This document shows, one piece after another, positions 11,464-23,824 of a stretch of 64,000 nucleotides of DNA. The notes below the pieces were generated by a model. That model saw nothing but the letters and a program-made list of their open reading frames with translations. It was not told where the DNA came from and did not search any database. The translations under genes and the position numbers were made by a program. Position 1 is the stretch's first letter. The number at the start of each line of letters is the position of its first letter. This DNA comes from Bursaphelenchus xylophilus (Eukaryota > Nematoda > Chromadorea > Rhabditida > Aphelenchoididae), in contig CAJFCV020000006.1 of assembly GCA_904066235.2 (NCBI GenBank), forward strand, positions 5,084,001-5,148,000, given 5' to 3'.

Positions 11464-14400
11464 CTAATCTTTTTGACATCTTCCTGCCCTCGACGTGTAT
11501 CCCTTACAACATCTTCGCGTATCCTGACTGACAACACTGTCTTTAGCGTTGGCCCAATCAACACTGATCGTCAGCAAATTGGTCGGGCAATTGTAACTGA
11601 ACTTCTTTTCGCAGTAAACATGAAGATCCAGCTGTTCGAGCTGTTTATTTCCGTCCACGAATCTCTTTTTCCTCCGATCGTGCTCTTGATGGATTTCACG
11701 GAGGATCCGGATGTTGTTCTCGGTCATCGGGAGGAATGGAATTTCAAGATTTTGCCCATTATTTTGATTGAATTCAGGGTTTTTTCCTAAAATTTCTCCC
11801 AAAACGCTTCGCTTGGATCGATAAAAGTTCTGAGAAACCTCTTCAGCCGGAGGCGGTGGAGGTGGAGGAGGGGCTACTGGCTCTAAAAGCACAACACATT
11901 AAGTAAAAAATGCCTGAAAGTTCAAAATCATACTCTAAAATTTGAACTTTTTTGGTTTACAGTAAAAAAGTAACTTTAAGTTTGTAATGTAAAAAATAGA
12001 ACCTTGTGATTGCGTAAAAGGTAACCTCGTGGTTCCAAAGTCCAATTTAGCCAGCAAATCACATGGAAGAAGTAATCGACCCTCACATCTGTGGTATGAC
12101 CGGGCTCTCGTATGCAGGCCGCAGGGCTCATCTCCACACTCCTCGTATTCAAAGGGATCGCCGCTGAAAATAAGGAAGAATAAAGATAATTGATTTGGTT
12201 GTATGTACACATACATATACGTATAATCTAATTTGAGTAAACCAGAAAATAAATCAATCGATTTTGCCATCTGTTGAACCGATAATTTTTGGGACTTTTT
12301 GACATTTAGAAAAATATTCTTTTTGTCAGACATTTTTGTTTTTTTGTGTGAAAGTTGTGGTTTTGATCGGAAATGACCGAAATTTATGGATTCTTGGAAA
12401 CAAACAAGCTTATCCTTTTTTCTACCTCAGAATAACCTTCAAACAGCCCATCTATGTCCCCAAAATCAATCAGAACAACCTTATTTTTCCCTCTCAGCTT
12501 ACGGGCATTTCCGGTTCCCTTTATAGCACGCTCTCAGCCTCTTTCTCCTTCCACATCCTCCACAAGTCACTGAGCATCCACTCCATGCTGCCCATTTACT
12601 CCATTCTCCAGTGTATATAGTTCTATCCACTGTTGTTGTAGTAGTAACAGTTGTGGTAGTAATTTCTTCGGTGGTCGCCTCTGTTGATGTGCTTGATCCA
12701 GGAGTCGTCGTGGCTCTTGTTCTCTTGGTCGTCTCGGTTGGTCTGGTCCACTCCTCGGTTTGTTCTTCAGAACTCTCTTCTTTCTTTAGCGATTACATTA
12801 ATTTAAGTCATAGTGGTTGATCTATTATTATTTGGACTACTTTTAAGTAAGTTAGTTTCAGTGCAAACGTTAGCTGTTTGTGTTTCTTAGTTATTTTACA
12901 CTGCAATGTTACCTTCTTTACCCATTCTGGAATAAAACTGTGGCTTCTCTGTCTTCCCCGGCGTGTTGTTGTTCTCCACGTTATCCTTCGTGTAATAGCC
13001 GGTCGTCTTGTTGGCCTAACCGGCGCATATGTCGGTCTTGGTCTTCTAGTTCGACCAGTAACTCTCGCTCTTCTAGTAGTCCCTCTCGGCCTATAAGTCC
13101 ATCTTCGAATCGCCGGCCTTAGTGTTGTTCTGGGCGTGGCTGTTGTTATATATAGCAGTGGTCTTGGTGTAGTTATGTGCGATCTACTGCGTAACTAAAT
13201 GTGTTAGACAGTGAGAAATTAGATTCACAGCAACGTATTGGATTAGTGTCGTGCGTATTATGTTAGGTTAGTCATAAACTTGATTGAAACTTGTGCAACT
13301 TACTCCACTTCCAGGGACTGAAATTAAAGGGCAGTTACTATTTTAATTACGTTAACTTACTTGACTTATAGCTCAACTCGAACCCACTGTAGCCGGTCTG
13401 CACATCCGAAGCACCAATGAACATGATCAGAACTTCCTCGTTTTCAGAATAGATTGGATTGCTCGGGGTGTCGCAGCAGATTCTAGCGCCAGTTGGCGTC
13501 TTGTCTTTCTTGTATTTGAGCTCTACGTAACTTGAGCAAGATGTTTCACAAGGGAATACGGATTTGTCAAAGTTAATTTGGACTCGTTCTCCTTTATTGG
13601 CCTTAATTCGCCAATAACACTTGGCTCCGGCGATCACTTCTGGACTTCTGAGGGCTCGGGAGGTCGAGAAAGCCCTCAGCTCACCTCCTTGACATTTTGG
13701 GACGTCTAGAATGGAATATGAAGCCAAGATTCTGATACTCACTGCTATTAGGCACTGTCTGACAAAGCTGTCCGCCAAAGCCATCAGGACATCTACAGCG
13801 ATAGCAGTAGTTTGGGTCAGTGTATCCTTTATTCAGACACTTCAGTTCTTTCGAACAAACGTTTTGGCAATACCTCAGATTAATCATCTTGGCATCTTTG
13901 AATGAGATCCCTTCTCTCTGCCCAAGGGTCTGCTGATAGTTCGGATCTTTGGTCAGGATTGTATAGCTAAAACAGTTTAAAATACGACGTACTCCGCGCA
14001 TGTTATTACCTGTCATAATTAGTGCTGAAGGCTCTAGATCCATAATGCATAACTGATCCTAAGTCGTAGGGCTGTCCCATATTGTCACTGTTTCTGTCGG
14101 TTCGGCGTTCAAAGTTACTTTGGGTTCCCTGAGAAATGGCATGACTAACAATGCTGCTAACTTACCGGAAAAATCTTGGTGAAGTCAATGCTGACATGTT
14201 TATCACGATCACTCCTTGATTGCTCATGCCATAGAGCAAGAGCATGAAGAGTTTCGTGAGCGACAATTCCCATCTAAAAAGCGAAGTTAGCAAGGACCAA
14301 TGGGAACTCCAATTTGAGCTTACCGCATCACATCCATAGCCGATTGAAACCTGTTGCCTTCCTCCGACTCTGCCCACATTCGACCAACATCCAGACCCTC

Positions 14401-15008
14401 TAATGTAGAGTAAATGATCTTTACCAGCTCCATTCTCCTCGAATCTGATACAAGTTTGAGATTCAATATGTCTTAGGGCACTTCTAATCAGATTCTGCCA
14501 ATCTTTATCGTTATAATAGAATTTGTAGGGGATAGTTGTGTTTTTCCAGAAAGAATCGAGCCCTGGTTGGGCTTGACGGGATCTCCGATTCGTTCTGTTG
14601 GCTAAATACGAACAATTGTATATTTTGAGAGCACTTACATTCTTTGATTTCTTGAAGAATTGCCTCAGCTTGAGGGATCGTTAAAATAATGTCATTTTCG
14701 AATAACTCTCGGTGAAACGGTCGATTCACCGTGGCTTCAGTCCCGTCGTCAAAGGTTACTTGTGACAGGGACCGCGACACCGAATCTGGGTCCTGGAAAG
14801 CAGATGTTTAATCAAATTTATAAAGATGGTCCAGAAAACTTTCATCGTACAAAACGGCACTTACAAAGAACAGTCCGAACTTTTTGTCAGTCTCAGATCG
14901 AATTTCATCCAACAAAGCTCTGACTTGTGCTAAATTCCCTGAGTCATCGTCAAGGATCTGTCCTGCACATAAGAATATCAGGAAAGGAAACTCCCAAATT
15001 GTAAGCAT
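11464..15008 (-). CDS. Secreted astacin metalloprotease (NAS type: astacin-EGF-CUB-TSP1)
   Basis: Twelve exons on the minus strand (15008-14865, 14792-14639, 14601-14324, 14273-14166, 14128-14010, 13966-13743, 13705-13361, 13317-13304, 13194-12922, 12783-12503, 12163-12003, 11882-11464) stay in frame for 839 residues. A signal peptide at 1-17 is followed by a propeptide ending at a furin-like RRSR (105-108). The catalytic domain has zinc motif [15 protein letters not shown] (H198, E199, H202, H208) and Met-turn SVMHYG (255). Then come an EGF-like module (about 303-338), a CUB domain (345-457), an Arg/Thr-rich linker (463-610), a TSP1 repeat starting GEWSKW (612) and a Pro-rich, Cys-containing tail. 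This is the architecture of C. elegans NAS-33 to NAS-38, which act on cuticle or eggshell. The usual Gly in HExxHxxGxxHE is Ala. Exon 13317-13304 is only 14 nt. Confidence 0.92.
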
Positions 15009-16740
15009 CGCTGCAAGTAATTCCTTATTAAAATATTATAGATTTAGAAGCCCCGCGGCACGCTTGAATTCAAAACAATCGAAGAGCTATGAGAATTAAG
15101 TTTTTGAGATTGATAAAAGTTTTATCAGACAGCCGGAGGCGGCCCTTTAATTCCCGAATATCTAACCTTAACCAGCAGCGTGAAGGTCATCACGCCGAAT
15201 TCGATGACTTCGCACTTAAAACATCTCCAAACCCCAATAAATTTCTAAAGGTTTTCAATAATGAACGGACAACTTTTGAATTATTTTGATGTGATTTATC
15301 CACCTCATTCCGAGAATTTACCATCAATCATTGCAACCCCAATTCAAGCGAAAACTGTTGCCGTGGCGGAGAATCAGAAGATCTGCAATGAGATGCAGAT
15401 TCTGCTGCAGACGAGAAGACTTGGCGACCTATATAAAAACCAGCGTCTTATTAATATGATAGTAGAAAGCTGATAGATCGAGGCGTTCGGAATACGGAGG
15501 CGTTGAAGAAATTGGAAAAGTACAGCATGATGTGTGAAAAAATGATATCCAGCATTGCGAAGTTTATGATGAGGGAAGTTTTAAAGACGTGATGATTCGA
15601 CTTTGGAAGATATTCTAATCCTGCAGTAAGGAAAAATGTCAACCTCACGGTCGTCACTCCTAATATGTCATCCACATCCGTCGACAAAGATCGTTGAACA
15701 TTTTAAATGAGCCTGCGAAGCGCATGCCAAATTTTTTTGGACTCTGAGCACGGATAACGTTGCAGAGACTGAGTAGAAAGTTTGGTCATCACATTCTAAG
15801 AAGTTAACCAGAGTAATCCTATAAAACTCCTACGCATCTCAGCGATTTCCAAAAATACTTTCAGCCTAAGAGTACGACGCTACTGTTAGCCTTTCGCAAT
15901 TACAAATGAGTTCGGCAGGAACACTTTCGCCCGTTCCAAGTGTGCGACCTTGTGCCACTTTCGAGTTGTAATTTCATTTTTTGCCCCTTACCTTCTCCAT
16001 TGACCTTGTTACTTTTAACTGTCTAATGATAGGCATCCAGCCGTTTTCTTTACAGTTATTTTTGATTGTGCCATGTGATATCTTGAAGGAACGGATTTCG
16101 AAAAGATTTTTAATCAACAGATGACTTCCACGACCTTCAGGCAGTTATTTTAGTAAGGCGATTGCTGCATATGATCGAGTGAAAAGTGCAAATCAAATTA
16201 ACACTACCGCTTTGACAAATGGATCTTTCCGTTCCCGGCCCTACCATCCTCCGGTCCCGGAACAAATGATGGTCTTTGAGGGTGGGTCGATTATAATCAA
16301 CATGACATTCAAGGAAAGAAAGGCAGACGTTTTTTCGTTGATGAAAGGGCAGCGGAAAAAAAGTGTTCTTTTGGTTCCTGGATGCGTCCGGATGTCTGAT
16401 CATGAAGATCCATCCGTCGTTTATGACAATGCATTCTGTGTATAAAGAATGACATAAAATACCGCTACATAAAGGGCCTTCAAGTCCTAGGAAAATCTTG
16501 TAGTTGCACAAAAGGAATTCAAAATTTAAGGTTACATTGCTACGCATTCAGTTTTGCAATTGCATAATTTGAAATGACGAAACAAGTAACAAATTATTTG
16601 GAGGAACGAAAAACGCAAAAGATTTGCATCACAAATGGTCAAGCGAAATCAAATTTCGCTTTATTCAGCTATTTTCGCCAGTTCCGAAACTTATTTGGTA
16701 ACATTTAATATTGCTTCTTACAACTACCGCCAAAAGCGTA
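15009..16740. other. Intergenic between divergent astacin and P-glycoprotein genes
   Basis: This is a shared upstream region of two divergently transcribed genes. Frames at 15261-15473 (plus) and 16137-16445 (plus) look more protein-like than background. I could not connect either to neighbouring exons, and the first breaks at 15471-15476, so I do not call them genes. Confidence 0.4.
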
Positions 16741-19700
16741 ATGAAATGTAAAATTATCCCGCGCCGGCGGCGTCGCCGCCCGTTGTCCTCAAGGAATGAA
16801 TCAACCAGATCTTCGCGAAAACAACCAAATTCCAGGACGTCGTCAAGGAGATCAAGGATATCCAAGGCATCTCAACGCTCCATTGAGACTCAAGATGTGG
16901 AGAACGAGGAGTATCGGAGTGAAGGGATCGATTACTGGTTCAATGTTTTGTTATGCCGAGGGGATCTGGCTAACGAACGATTTGAAGCGAGGCCGGTTGG
17001 GTTTATGCAAATGGTAAGGCGTTGCTAACCTTGAAAATGGCATTGTAAAATACGATCTTCAGCAACCTGTCTTTAATAAACCAATTATTTTCTATTTATT
17101 TCAGTTTACCCATTGTCGATCGGACGACAGATTTTTGCTTTATCTGGGAATTATTGCCTCAGTAATCAGCGGAGTCGCCAATCCTTTGGGACTATTTATG
17201 ATCGGCAACTTGGCAGATGCAATGATCGTCTTCAAGCAGGTAAAGAAAGCCCTTACCTCTTTCTTGCAACTTTTAGGACGGTAATGTCGCGAATCTCTGG
17301 ACAGACGCTTTATTTTACATTGAATTGAGTGTTGCAATTGGAGTTTTACTAATTTTGGTGTCTTTTACTCAATGTTATTGCCTCAAGAAGGTCGGAACAA
17401 ACACTTGTGCGATCTTGAAGTCCCTTTACATTTACGGAATTCTCCGGCAAGATGCTTATTTCTTTGACAAAAACAAATTCGGAAGTCTGAATAGTCAATT
17501 GACAAAGTGAGTGAGATTTAATGTTGTTTCCAAAGTTGTTTAGCAATGTGAATGTGGTTGGCGACGGTATTGGAAACAAATTTGGTTTGTTGATTCGTGG
17601 AATGACATCCTTCGGTACAATCATAGCCATTTCTTTTTATTACAGCTGGAGGATTACATTGGTGATGATCGGAGGAGCTCCGGTTTCTTGTCTGATCATC
17701 TCGCTGATGGCAAACGTAAGTCAGATCCAACCTCCACATAGAGAGCCAGTTTTTATCCCACGTATATGACATTCTTCGGTTATCCTTTCCGGCCCATTGC
17801 GCCTTCTTACTTCAAGTTTCAGGTCATTAACAAATTTACCGTCGCCCAATCCCGTTGCATCGACAAATCCGGCGCTCTTTTACAAGATTCCATTATGAAT
17901 GTGCGCACAGTTCAGTCCTGTAACGGTCAAAATCAAATCGTCCTCAAATACAGTAACCTCCTAAGGTCAGGCCGTCGCTTTGGGATCAAAGGCTTCATTG
18001 CCCATGGGATTTTCGATGGGATCTTTTTTATCGTTGTTTATCTTTTTTATGCTGGAGGAATTTACGTTGGAGGCTTGCTCTATTACGACAAACTTGTGTC
18101 GGCTGCTGATGTCTTCGTTGTGACCAGTTTGATGATGAGCGGAACTTATTTTTTGGGGTCGATGAGCCCTCATTTCATGGCCGTTTTCAAGGCCAGAGTT
18201 GCGACGGCTGTTCTCTACAAGAAGATCAATCGGGTACCGCAAATTGATTGTTACAGTACCGAAGGGCATGTACTCTTTAGATCAAGAGGAAAATTGGAAT
18301 TCAGAGGTGTCAAATTTTCTTATCCTGGGAAAAGAAGGAATGAAGTTTTGAAGGGGATCAATTGGATCGTAGAGCCGGGGGAAACTGTCGCCATCGTCGG
18401 GAAAAATGGCTGTGGAAAAAGCACCTCAGTAAGCAAATTATGGATTTTGCCTCTGCTACTATACATGTACACCAAATAATTTTAGGTGAATTTGTTAACC
18501 CGAGTGTATGATTGCACAGATGGGCAGGTCTTGGTCGACGATCGGGACATCAAAACTTTGAAACTTCATTCTCTTCGCAAAGCGATTGGACTGATTCCAC
18601 AAGAGCCCGTCTTGTTCACGGGAACCATTGCGGATAATATTCAACTGGGTAACGCGCATATCAGCAAACAGCGAATTGCACGGGCTTGTCAAATGGCCAA
18701 TGCGCATGCGTTCATCAAAGAGCTGAGGAAGGTAAGGGCGGGGCCGAAGGAAGGCTTAACGATTCTCTACTCTTCTTGACTCCATTTCATCTTCAGGGTT
18801 ATCTAACCGAAGTTGGCTCCGGAGGCGTCCAGCTTTCGGTTGGTCAAAAGCAACGGATTGTAATTGCTCGGGCAATCGCTAATAACCCCAAAATATTGCT
18901 CATCGATGAAGCCACCTCCGGTCTAGATGCTGAATCCGAGGCGCACGTTCAGAAAGGCCTGAAAAATGCTTGCAGAAATCGAACAACAATCATCATTGCT
19001 CATCGAATGACAACTCTAAAAAACGCAAAGAAAATCATTGTTATGGATGAGGGAAAGGTGGCTGATATTGGAACTCATGAAGAGCTGATGAAGAAGAATG
19101 AATATTACAAGGAGATGGTGGAAACACAGAGCTTTGGAGAGGAAGACGTTATTTTAGATGAGGAGGAGACCGCGTTGGAGGAGGAGGAAGAGTACGACCA
19201 GTATTGGACTGAGGAGATTGATGAGTTGTTCAGACAAACTGTCCATGCTCTGCAGGCTCCAATGTTCAGAGGAATGGCGTTACAAAGTAATAGATAGATA
19301 ACAACTACTCAATCTTTGCAGATAAATGCCTTGACTCTACGACAGAACTTTCTGTGAAAATTTCCCGCGCAGGAACGGATCCGGATCTCCATACGCGAAC
19401 ACCGATACGGCTGTTACAACTCTACTCAACTTGCCAATCACATTATGCCACGCTGATCGCGGCCATCATCTTCAGTTGTCTTCGCGGTGCGGAAGTCGCT
19501 TTATGGATAGTGATTTCAAAGTTTTTATTCTCAATTCTCGCCGATGTTGACTCTCCGACGTTCCATGAAGATCTTCTTCGTGTGTCGTTGTCTTCAGTCG
19601 GACTTGGAGTCTACTCATTTGTGGTTATTGTTTTGTCGGTAAGTCTTCACAAACTTCTGGGTTTCCTGTGACAGAATAAGGGCTCTTTTTAGGTCTTATG

Positions 19701-21768
19701 TCATGGCTCCTTGACGGAGCAAGTCGTCGATTCTTTGAAGACCCGAGCATTGAAGTCTGTTCTCCATCAAGGCGGTCCGTATTTTGATGAACCAGACACT
19801 TCTCCCTCCCGTTTGGTTCATCGGATTACCAGCGATACTCAGAAGATTCGACCGGTAAGGCATACTATCTAAACAACAGTTTTGTTAACTTTTGGCAAAA
19901 GTCCATAAGAATACCTTTGCAGGAAACCTTATCATAAAATAAGTTAATCTTAAACGGGCTGCTTGAAACTATAGCTCAAATGGACGTTTTTAGATGGGAG
20001 TTGATCCATCTGTTATTTTTATTACACTGCCTTCGTTACCCCGGAATCTAATAGACCACTTTTCAGGCCTTGGACCTCCGTCTCCACCAAGTCATCAACA
20101 ATGGATTCTGTTCATTTGTCCAATTAATTGTAGCATTTCTTTACTCCTGGGAAGTTGCCTTAGCCGGTGTTATTTACTACGCTCTGCTCTACTTTTTACT
20201 CGTCTTTTGCAGTAAAAAAATGCAAATAGCAGTTGCCGCAAAAATGAAAAATGATAAAACCGGGCAGACAGCCATTGAAATCATCGAAAATACAAGGACA
20301 ATTCAATTGCTGGTCAAGGAAGAGTACTTTTTGGATTTGTATATCAAGAGCATCAGGGAGAATTTGAAGCTGGAAAAGAAAGTAAATCAAGCTTAGTACG
20401 GTATAGTTATTCTTAGTGTTGTTTCTACGAGTCTCTGGTGTACACTCTAACACAAAGTTCGATGCATATTGTAAATGGCGTGGTGTTTTTGGTTGGGATT
20501 TATTTGATCGCCGAAAGAGGGTATTCCATTGACAATATTTACATGTGAGTGATATGGTAAAAGGGCTAGACAAGTCCAATACTTAATATTGTTGTAGGTC
20601 TGCAGCAATTATGAGCATTCTGTGTTGGTCAGTGTTCTTCATCAGCATCTCGTTTAGCGATATTTTGCATGCTGTTCCAGCTGCCCAAAGTCTGATCGAG
20701 ATCATCAAGGAAAGGCCTGTTGTGGACGAAAATGAAAAGGATGGATTATTAACTGTAAGAGGGCATTGTAAAGAGCTCATTCTCTGCTCGTCAAGCCTTT
20801 CTCGTGTATTTAATTTTGTGATTTTTGAAACGACTAACTTTAGAAAGTCGACGGTTCAGTCCAAGCTCTTCAATTATCATTCGCGTATCCAATGGCCCCT
20901 CACAAGAATATCATCCAAGACTTCGCTCTCTTCGCCGATCCTGGCCAAACTATTGGCATCTGTGGTCCTAGCGGAACTGGGAAGAGCACGTTTCTTTGGC
21001 TGCTCCAACGATTCTACGATCCGGATTTTGGAACAATAGTAATCTTTTTCAAAATTCTCAGTTTTTTTTGGCATCTTAATTCATAGCAGATTTTTTTGAG
21101 GCAATCGACGACATCCAACTCCATCGTTTCCAACTATCCGCCTTAAGAAATCAGATGGGACTTGTCACACAAGAGCCCGTGTTGTTTGCTGGAACGATCA
21201 CAGAAAACATCTTGATGGGGACAACTGAAGCCAACATTGATGATGTTGTAGAGGCTTGTCGCATCGCTCATGCTAAGAAATTCATTGAGAAACTGCCAGA
21301 GGTAACCAAAGCAACTTTTGAGAATTTGCTCTTTTTGCTGATAATTCAACTTATAGTCCACGACTTTTGGATGACTCTGTGCCTTCTGATTACTTTTTTT
21401 AGGGCTATGAAACAGAATGCGGTGAAAAAGGAAACCGTCTTTCCGGCGGCCAGCGTCAACGAATTGCCATAGCCAGAGCCCTGATTCGCCAGCCAAGGAT
21501 CTTACTGTTAGACGAAGCAACTTCAGCAATGGATTCGATGAGCGAACGATCCGTGCAAAAGGCATTACATGCGGCTTCAAAAGGACGGACTACGATTACA
21601 GTGGCTCACAAATTAGTAACTCTAATCAACGCGGATAGGATTTATTACATCGAAAATGGGCGGATCAGAGAATGTGGAGATCATAAACAATTAATGGAGA
21701 TGAATGGAAGATATGCAGCTATGGCCAGGAGACAAAATTTACATTTTTTGAAAGAAGACAAGCAGTAA
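16741..21768 (+). CDS. pgp: P-glycoprotein, full ABC-B exporter
   Basis: Fifteen exons (16741-17013, 17105-17239, 17277-17506, 17544-17715, 17823-18428, 18486-18731, 18797-19286, 19322-19638, 19693-19854, 20067-20381, 20417-20544, 20598-20754, 20844-21038, 21101-21301, 21403-21768) keep phase for 1330 residues, the usual P-gp size. Layout is TMD1-NBD1-TMD2-NBD2, a plasma-membrane drug/lipid exporter. NBD1 has Walker [10 protein letters not shown] (about 463), Q-loop PQEPVLF, Walker B ILLIDE (587-592) and H-loop AHR. NBD2 has Walker [10 protein letters not shown] (1118), LSGGQ (1222), Walker B ILLLDE and AHK. NBD1 carries LSVGQ at 567-571 instead of LSGGQ. The N-terminus is Arg-rich and the linker is strongly acidic (LEEEEEYDQ). 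Exon 14 uses a GAG acceptor. Which pgp paralogue it is cannot be told here. Confidence 0.95.
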
Positions 21769-21769
21769 T

Positions 21770-21780
21770 GAATAAAGGGT
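21770..21780 (+). terminator. Polyadenylation signal of the P-glycoprotein gene
   Basis: An AATAAA (within TGAATAAAGGG) follows the stop codon within ten bases. It would give a very short 3' UTR. The next gene is convergent and its stop is only 164 bp away. Confidence 0.5.
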
Positions 21781-21931
21781 ATTGTATTTTACTTGATTAA
21801 AGATTATCTTGTAAGTATTTTTATTGCCAAAACAATAAAAAGATGAACAAACGACAAAAATTGCGATTTTTTGGCTTAAAATTTTTAAAATTTTGATTGA
21901 CTTAGTGTGAATTTACAAATTAAAATAAAGC

Positions 21932-23824
21932 CTAATGGGTACTAGACACCGACCATGTCCGCATGATTACGCTACTGAGATGGGGTCGATTTGTAATTGT
22001 GCCTGGATGAGTTTGGTTGACATAAACTTCAATAGAAGAGGAGTCAAACCTTCCTTTGACCAATTGCATGAAGAATACTCGATATGGGCGGACGAAATAG
22101 ATAGTTGTAATACTGTTGATCAGAGGGCCGGAAACAGACAACATTGAGGATATGAGGTCTGGGATCAGAGAGCCCCCTTTTCGATTCATCGCAATGCAAA
22201 CGTAGACGATTTGGGAGAAGCTGGAGAAAACTGGGGAGATCGCCTGAAGCAAACGGATTAAAATTAATCCAAGTTCAGATGCTGAAGAGTAGATAGAACC
22301 TTCGCAAGATTGGGGCTAAAGTTTTACCTTGTCTTTATTACAATGCCAACAATGTCTCTCCTCGGCGTCGGAGATTTAATTTTCTTTGACATTTTAAGGA
22401 GTAATTAAATAGATTTGGCGTTTCCAAATTTTTTTACGAACAATGGGCTCGAAAAATCCTACAATACCGTAAAGAAGAAACTCTCTTGCTATCAGTCATA
22501 TATGGCATTTAGAAGCCGTATTTGTAAAATTTAAGCTATCTTTATTGAGAGCCCTCCTTTGTTTACGGAGAAAGCTCTTTTATGTAGACTCACCATAACA
22601 AACAACGCTTTACTGAGTTCTGCCTGTAACTTCTTTGTCTTCTTCCCCATTATGCTTTCCTTATGTCGCAAACTCATCCGAATCTTTCGATCAGCGATGA
22701 TTATGCTGACTATGGCCAGAGTGGACATCAAAGCAAAGTATGAGAAATAAATCTGCATTGCTCGGCTTTCCTGGAATCAAATTTTCTTATGGTTTTAAAG
22801 GTTGTAACTTTTGCAAACTGTAGGCAACGAACATGTAACGAGAATGGATTAATGAAACGTGCTTTTATTTACTTTTTGGGAGAGGAAAGTGTAATTTAAC
22901 AAATCTGTAGTGTTATTTAACGCGGACTTACAAACTGATTTCCAAAAGTGTAATTCTCCGGGATCGTCACGTTCATTTCATCCAGTACCATTTTCAGCTT
23001 CGCAGGGTCCTTGTTCATATAATACACCCAATGGATTAAAGAGCAGCCAATACTGCTTAATGTCAGCGCGATTGCTGCATGGATAAATAAAAAGTGCCAT
23101 GGAGGAGTTTGTCCGCTTCAAAGATAAATTAAGGAAGGAAAAACTTACTGCTTGATTATATATAACCGATAATTGTATTGGACAGGAACGGTCAGCCAGC
23201 TGAGAGCGACAAAGAAACCGGAAATAAGGAGAACAACATCTGAAAAGGCTTGAGAAGGGGTCCAAATTGGATGAGTTATAAGAAGCAGCGACTTCTCGGA
23301 GACAATGAACAGCTGGAAAGAGCATAAAAATATTAAATAGTTAAGATCGCCAATGAAGGTATCTTTGGATGGATAATGAGAAAAGTGATTACTTACATGA
23401 TTGGCTCCGATATTGAACAATGAGAAGAAGCAGTCTACGACAGCGCCGGCCATTAAGATTGGCCGGATGTTTGGCATCTTGTTCGACCTCTTAATTACTA
23501 GATATAACAGTGTCATGCTCACAGAGAAGGCCAGGCAATCAAAGGTGAACATCACCCATTTGTGGAGATCTGAAAAATTGGAGCAGTGATAAAAGGACTA
23601 AAACTTTTTTCTCTGACAGTCGTATACTCTCGTCAGCAAAGATGGCTGAATATTTTGGCTGCCTTTTCAAAGCTCTCATAAAAATTTTTGAGCATTGATA
23701 GTTTCTATCAAGTTCTACGGCAAGATAAAGCGTTCATAATTATAAGAACATCATCAAACATCTTTTAGAGTCTATACAACAACTTTAATGCTCCAAACTT
23801 ACAATAAACCTCCTGATTTCCCAT
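21932..23824 (-). CDS. Srd-like serpentine chemoreceptor, array copy 1
   Basis: Six exons on the minus strand (23824-23803, 23569-23397, 23312-23149, 23115-22932, 22770-22594, 22243-21932) with phases 1,0,2,0,0 give 343 residues. Seven hydrophobic segments lie near 12-32, 42-62, 84-104, 126-150, 187-207, 234-256 and 264-286. The cytoplasmic end of helix 7 carries PLINSITTIYFVRPYR, typical of the Str/Srd-type nematode receptors, closest in feel to Srd. The intracellular loop before helix 6 is basic (MGKKTKKL) and leads to SKALFVM. These receptors act as odorant/pheromone sensors in ciliated neurons in C. elegans. The 7-residue first exon starts MGNQEVY and matches that of copies 2 and 3. This copy is convergent with the P-glycoprotein gene. 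Confidence 0.88.

Noticed and set aside
12611..13122. Plus-strand Val- and Ser-rich frames opposite the astacin
   Set aside because: These are mirror images of the Thr/Arg-rich linker exons on the minus strand.
15261..15625. Protein-like frame (NQKICNEMQILLQTRRLGDL) continuing in a second frame after 15476
   Set aside because: The two parts need a frameshift and have no usable intron between them. No homologue recognised, so a decayed gene is possible but not supported.
16137..16445. Open frame of about 100 codons upstream of the P-glycoprotein, with a competing minus-strand frame
   Set aside because: No start, splice or motif support. The P-glycoprotein is complete without it.
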